From contig DBDO01000228.1 of assembly GCA_002293605.1 (NCBI GenBank), positions 1 to 8,878 of the forward strand: 8,878 bases of DNA, read 5' to 3'. Source of the DNA: Desulfovibrionaceae bacterium UBA930. Its GTDB lineage: Bacteria > Desulfobacterota > Desulfovibrionia > Desulfovibrionales > Desulfovibrionaceae. The position numbers and the translations under genes were made by a program. The notes under the pieces are model-generated. The model had not been told where the DNA came from, made no database searches, and worked only from the letters and a program-made list of their open reading frames with translations. Positions 6,925-8,878 of the stretch are shown here, one piece after another (position 1 is the stretch's first letter; each line of letters begins with the position of its first letter).

Positions 6925-7926
6925 ATGAAGCGGGAATGGAAGGCCGATGAAGTGCTGCACATGGCCGCCGCGTACCAGCCGAGCTGCGTACTGCTGGCAG
7001 CCGTACAGATCGATCTTTTTACCGCCCTTGACGGCGGCCCCAGGGAGGAAAGCGCGCTGGCCGTTGAACTCGGCTGTCAGCCCCGTTCTTTCGGCATGCT
7101 GCTTACCGCGCTGGAGGCCCTGCATCTGGTGCAGCGGCAGGGCAGCATGGTTGGTATTGCAGAGAGTGTGCGCCTTCTTCTTTCCAGGCGCTCTCCCGAC
7201 TATCTCGGCTTTATTATCAGGCATCACGGCAATATCATGTCCGGTTGGCACAAGCTGCCCCTGGCCGTGCAGAGCGGAACGCGCACTGCGGCCGAGTCCA
7301 CGCTTTTTACCAGCGATGAGCGGGAGCGCGAAGACTTCCTGATGGGCATGTTCAATATTGCCCGCCTGCAGGCCGGGCGCATTGCCGAAGCCCTGGACCT
7401 TAGGGGGCGTGAACGCCTGCTGGATGTCGGCGGCGGCCCTGGAACCTATGCTATTTTCTTCTGCCGCGCCAACCCGGAACTGAAGGCCACGATTTTTGAT
7501 CTGCCGGGTTCCGAACCCTTTGCCCGCAAGACCCTTGCCAGCTACGGCCTGGAAAGCCGCATTGCCTTCATGCCCGGTAACTACCTGAGCGACCCGCTGC
7601 CGCAAGGTCAGGACGTGGCCTGGCTCTCCCAGATTTTGCACGGGGAAAGCCCGGACAATGCAGCGGCCCTAGTCTCTTACGCGGCCAGGGCTCTCAAGCC
7701 TGGAGGCCTTCTGTGCGTGCAGGAGTTCATGCTTGATGACGATCGTAAAGGCCCGCCCAGGGCCGCGCTTTTCGCCCTGAACATGCTGGTGGAGACGGAC
7801 GGAGGCCAGGCCTATACTGCCGAAGAAATCCGTCGGATGATGCGCGAGGCCGGTGCCCGGAATCTCCGCGAGCTTGCCGTTGAGCTGCCGGAGAGTTGTC
7901 GTATTTTTGTCGGCGAAATGCCCTAA
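6925..7926 (+). CDS. SAM-dependent O-methyltransferase (OMT family 2, HIOMT/CrtF-like)
   Basis: A 333-residue cytoplasmic enzyme transferring methyl from S-adenosylmethionine to an unknown acceptor. Seen: an N-terminal winged-helix dimerisation region (about 10-88; start AAAYQPSCVLLAAVQIDLF is family-typical), a linker, then the Rossmann domain with SAM motif LDVGGGPGTYA (166-176), acidic D192 in FDLP, and LHGE with H239 at the position of the usual catalytic histidine (family LHDW). The HD of the family is HG here. Start ATG has GGGGAG 8 bases upstream. It ends 12 bp before pgpA, whose ribosome site overlaps its TAA stop, so the two are co-transcribed. Substrate cannot be told; the family covers phenols, quinone precursors, carotenoids and indoles. 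Confidence 0.85.
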   Translation: MKREWKADEVLHMAAAYQPSCVLLAAVQIDLFTALDGGPREESALAVELGCQPRSFGMLLTALEALHLVQRQGSMVGIAESVRLLLSRRSPDYLGFIIRHHGNIMSGWHKLPLAVQSGTRTAAESTLFTSDEREREDFLMGMFNIARLQAGRIAEALDLRGRERLLDVGGGPGTYAIFFCRANPELKATIFDLPGSEPFARKTLASYGLESRIAFMPGNYLSDPLPQGQDVAWLSQILHGESPDNAAALVSYAARALKPGGLLCVQEFMLDDDRKGPPRAALFALNMLVETDGGQAYTAEEIRRMMREAGARNLRELAVELPESCRIFVGEMP

Positions 7927-7938
7927 GGGTCGCTATAT

Positions 7939-8394
7939 ATGCGAGACGCTTTTCTGCTGAACTACGCAAGGCTCTGGCCCGCCGGTTTGAGCCCTTGCGC
8001 GCCGGGTACCTGCGGCTCTTTGGCCGCCCTTGCGCTGGCCCCCTTTTTCTTTATGCCCCTGCCCCTGTGGGGAAGGCTGGCGGCTTTGCTGTTCGTGTTG
8101 TGCAGCGGCACGCTGGCCGCCGGGCGGGCTGAAGTGCTTCTGGGAAAAAGTGATCCTTCCGAGGTGGTTATTGACGAGCTTCTCGGGCAGTGGATTGTTT
8201 TTCTTCCCTTTGCCTCGCTTGCCCTGTGGGAATATGCGGTGGCCTTCGCCCTTTTTCGGCTGTTCGACATCATAAAGCCCTGGCCCGTGCGCCAGTTGGA
8301 GGCCGTGGGCGGGGGCCTTGGCATCATGCTTGACGATGCCGCCGCCGGACTTTACGCCTTGTTCTGCCTCTTGCTGCTGCGCCGCATTATATAA
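7939..8394 (+). CDS. pgpA: Phosphatidylglycerophosphatase A
   Basis: A 151-residue inner-membrane phosphatase that removes the phosphate from phosphatidylglycerophosphate to give phosphatidylglycerol. All family blocks are seen: SPCAPGTCGSL (18-28, usually PKAPGT), DPSEVVIDELLGQW (72-85), FRLFDIIKPWP (106-116) and GGLGIMLDDAAAG (125-137), whose acidic residues bind Mg. Three to four hydrophobic helices alternate with these. The ATG has AAGGG (7925-7929) about 9 bases upstream, overlapping the methyltransferase stop. Length is slightly short of E. coli PgpA (about 170) but complete. The last two bases of the stop codon TAA (8392-8394) are also the first bases of repeat copy B's shared 15-mer. 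Confidence 0.94.
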   Translation: MRDAFLLNYARLWPAGLSPCAPGTCGSLAALALAPFFFMPLPLWGRLAALLFVLCSGTLAAGRAEVLLGKSDPSEVVIDELLGQWIVFLPFASLALWEYAVAFALFRLFDIIKPWPVRQLEAVGGGLGIMLDDAAAGLYALFCLLLLRRII

Positions 8395-8532
8395 GGAAGC
8401 GCTGATTTTTTTCTTTGGCGGCGTTATTCGTCTTTTTTGAGGCAGGGCTGGACAGAAGAGTCCAGCCCTGCCTCAAAAAAGATTCCTGCCTTGCCAAATG
8501 AAAAACTACGCCTGCCTCTAGTCAGTGTTTTT
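8392..8532. repeat. Palindromic extragenic repeat, copy B
   Basis: Starts at the pgpA stop codon. The core is a perfect 23-bp inverted repeat, 8431-8453 with 8460-8482, loop AGAAGA (8454-8459). An outer pair TTTGGC/GCCAAA (8414-8419/8493-8498) matches copy A. Shared with copy A: 17 of 22 bases ungapped at the left end (8392-8413 vs 6674-6695), 13 of 17 in 8414-8430, the identical 13-mer AAGAGTCCAGCCC, and the identical 11-mer GCCTTGCCAAA. The right end is less certain: AGTCAGTGTTTTTA only loosely resembles copy A's terminus. In the core the T6 run precedes and the A6 run follows the GC stem on both strands, the reverse of a terminator. Confidence 0.75.
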
Positions 8533-8547
8533 ACAAGGATGCTTCAA

Positions 8548-8878
8548 TGAACAAGGAACGCTACGCCGCGCGCCGGGAAAAAGCGCGCCGCCTGATGCAC
8601 GAGGCCGGGCTGGACGCCCTTTTGGTCAGTCTGGACGCCAATCGTTTTTACCTGAGCGGTTTTGAGCTGCACGATGCCCAACTGAATGAAAGTTCGGGCT
8701 GTCTTGTGCTGGTCAAGGACGGCAGGGACTGGCTGTGCACCGACCCTCGCTTTCAGGACGCGGCGCGGCAGCTTTGGGATGAAGAACGGCTCTTCATCTA
8801 TCGCGGCAACGGCCTGGGGCAGGTGAACGCCTTGTTGCGAGAGCGTGTTTCCGGAAGCGTGGGCTTTGAAGCCCGCAG
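8548..8878 (+). CDS. M24 family (Xaa-Pro aminopeptidase-like) peptidase, N-terminal part only
   Basis: The first 110 residues of a protein that runs off the right edge. They match the creatinase-type N-terminal domain found in Xaa-Pro aminopeptidases and prolidases: RREKARRLMHEAGLDALLVS (9-28), NRFYLSGFE (32-40), a FxxR-like CTDPRF (64-69) strand, and an R-V-GFEAR ending. The metal-binding pita-bread catalytic domain would follow outside the window, so activity cannot be checked. ATG has AAGGA 7 bases upstream (8535-8540 region). It lies 153 bp after pgpA, the gap being almost wholly repeat copy B; no separate convincing promoter is seen. A short ATG at 8539 in another frame ends after three codons. 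Confidence 0.85.

Noticed and set aside
6793..7641. A 282-codon minus-strand frame opposite the methyltransferase
   Set aside because: Antisense shadow; the plus strand carries the SAM-binding motif and a good ribosome site.
8431..8482. Intrinsic terminator after pgpA
   Set aside because: The stem is strong but the U-tract is on the 5' side and A's follow, on both strands.
1..8878. CRISPR array, tRNA/rRNA, phage or transposase genes
   Set aside because: No regularly spaced repeats, no tRNA-like cloverleaf, and no recombinase or transposase motifs were found; the two palindromic repeats are the only mobile-like sequences.

Overview
The window reads as chromosomal DNA of a Desulfovibrio-like, sulfate-reducing deltaproteobacterium (moderately high GC). 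The main reason is a single-chain pyruvate:ferredoxin oxidoreductase whose active-site residues fall at almost the same numbers as in the Desulfovibrio africanus enzyme. The species was assigned by reading alone, not by a search.

Layout. (1) 1-2939, minus: the first 979 residues of pyruvate:ferredoxin oxidoreductase (nifJ/por); its C-terminus lies beyond the left edge. (2) 2940-3073: its leader, with a strong ribosome site, a small hairpin and a 20-bp dyad around a -10-like sequence. (3) 3074-5824, minus: a compact four-gene run read azlC, azlD, a periplasmic DsbA/ScsC-like thiol oxidoreductase, then a cysteine-rich YkgJ-type protein. Spacing is an 8-bp overlap, then gaps of 30 and 2 bp, so this looks like one transcript. 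A good sigma70-type promoter lies in front of azlC. (4) 5825-6070: a divergent control region with back-to-back promoters, a GC-rich perfect hairpin and a structured mntP leader. (5) 6071-8878, plus: mntP (manganese exporter, TTG start), a SAM-dependent O-methyltransferase, pgpA (phosphatidylglycerophosphatase A, 12 bp after the methyltransferase), and the start of an M24/Xaa-Pro-type peptidase running off the right edge.

The genes are mostly housekeeping and transport: fermentative/respiratory pyruvate oxidation, branched-chain amino-acid export, periplasmic disulfide chemistry, Mn(II) efflux and phosphatidylglycerol synthesis. No defence system, phage or transposase gene is visible.

The most unusual content is non-coding. 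Two related 140-160-bp palindromic elements (6674-6830 and 8392-about 8532) each begin exactly at the stop codon of the upstream gene. They share both ends and a hairpin apex (GGAC-N6-GTCC), and their stem arms have diverged while staying self-complementary. Neither has the 3' U-tract of an intrinsic terminator. They look like a MITE/REP-like extragenic repeat family that I cannot name. A second oddity is a duplicated Cys-Gly-Cys insert in the pyruvate:ferredoxin oxidoreductase.
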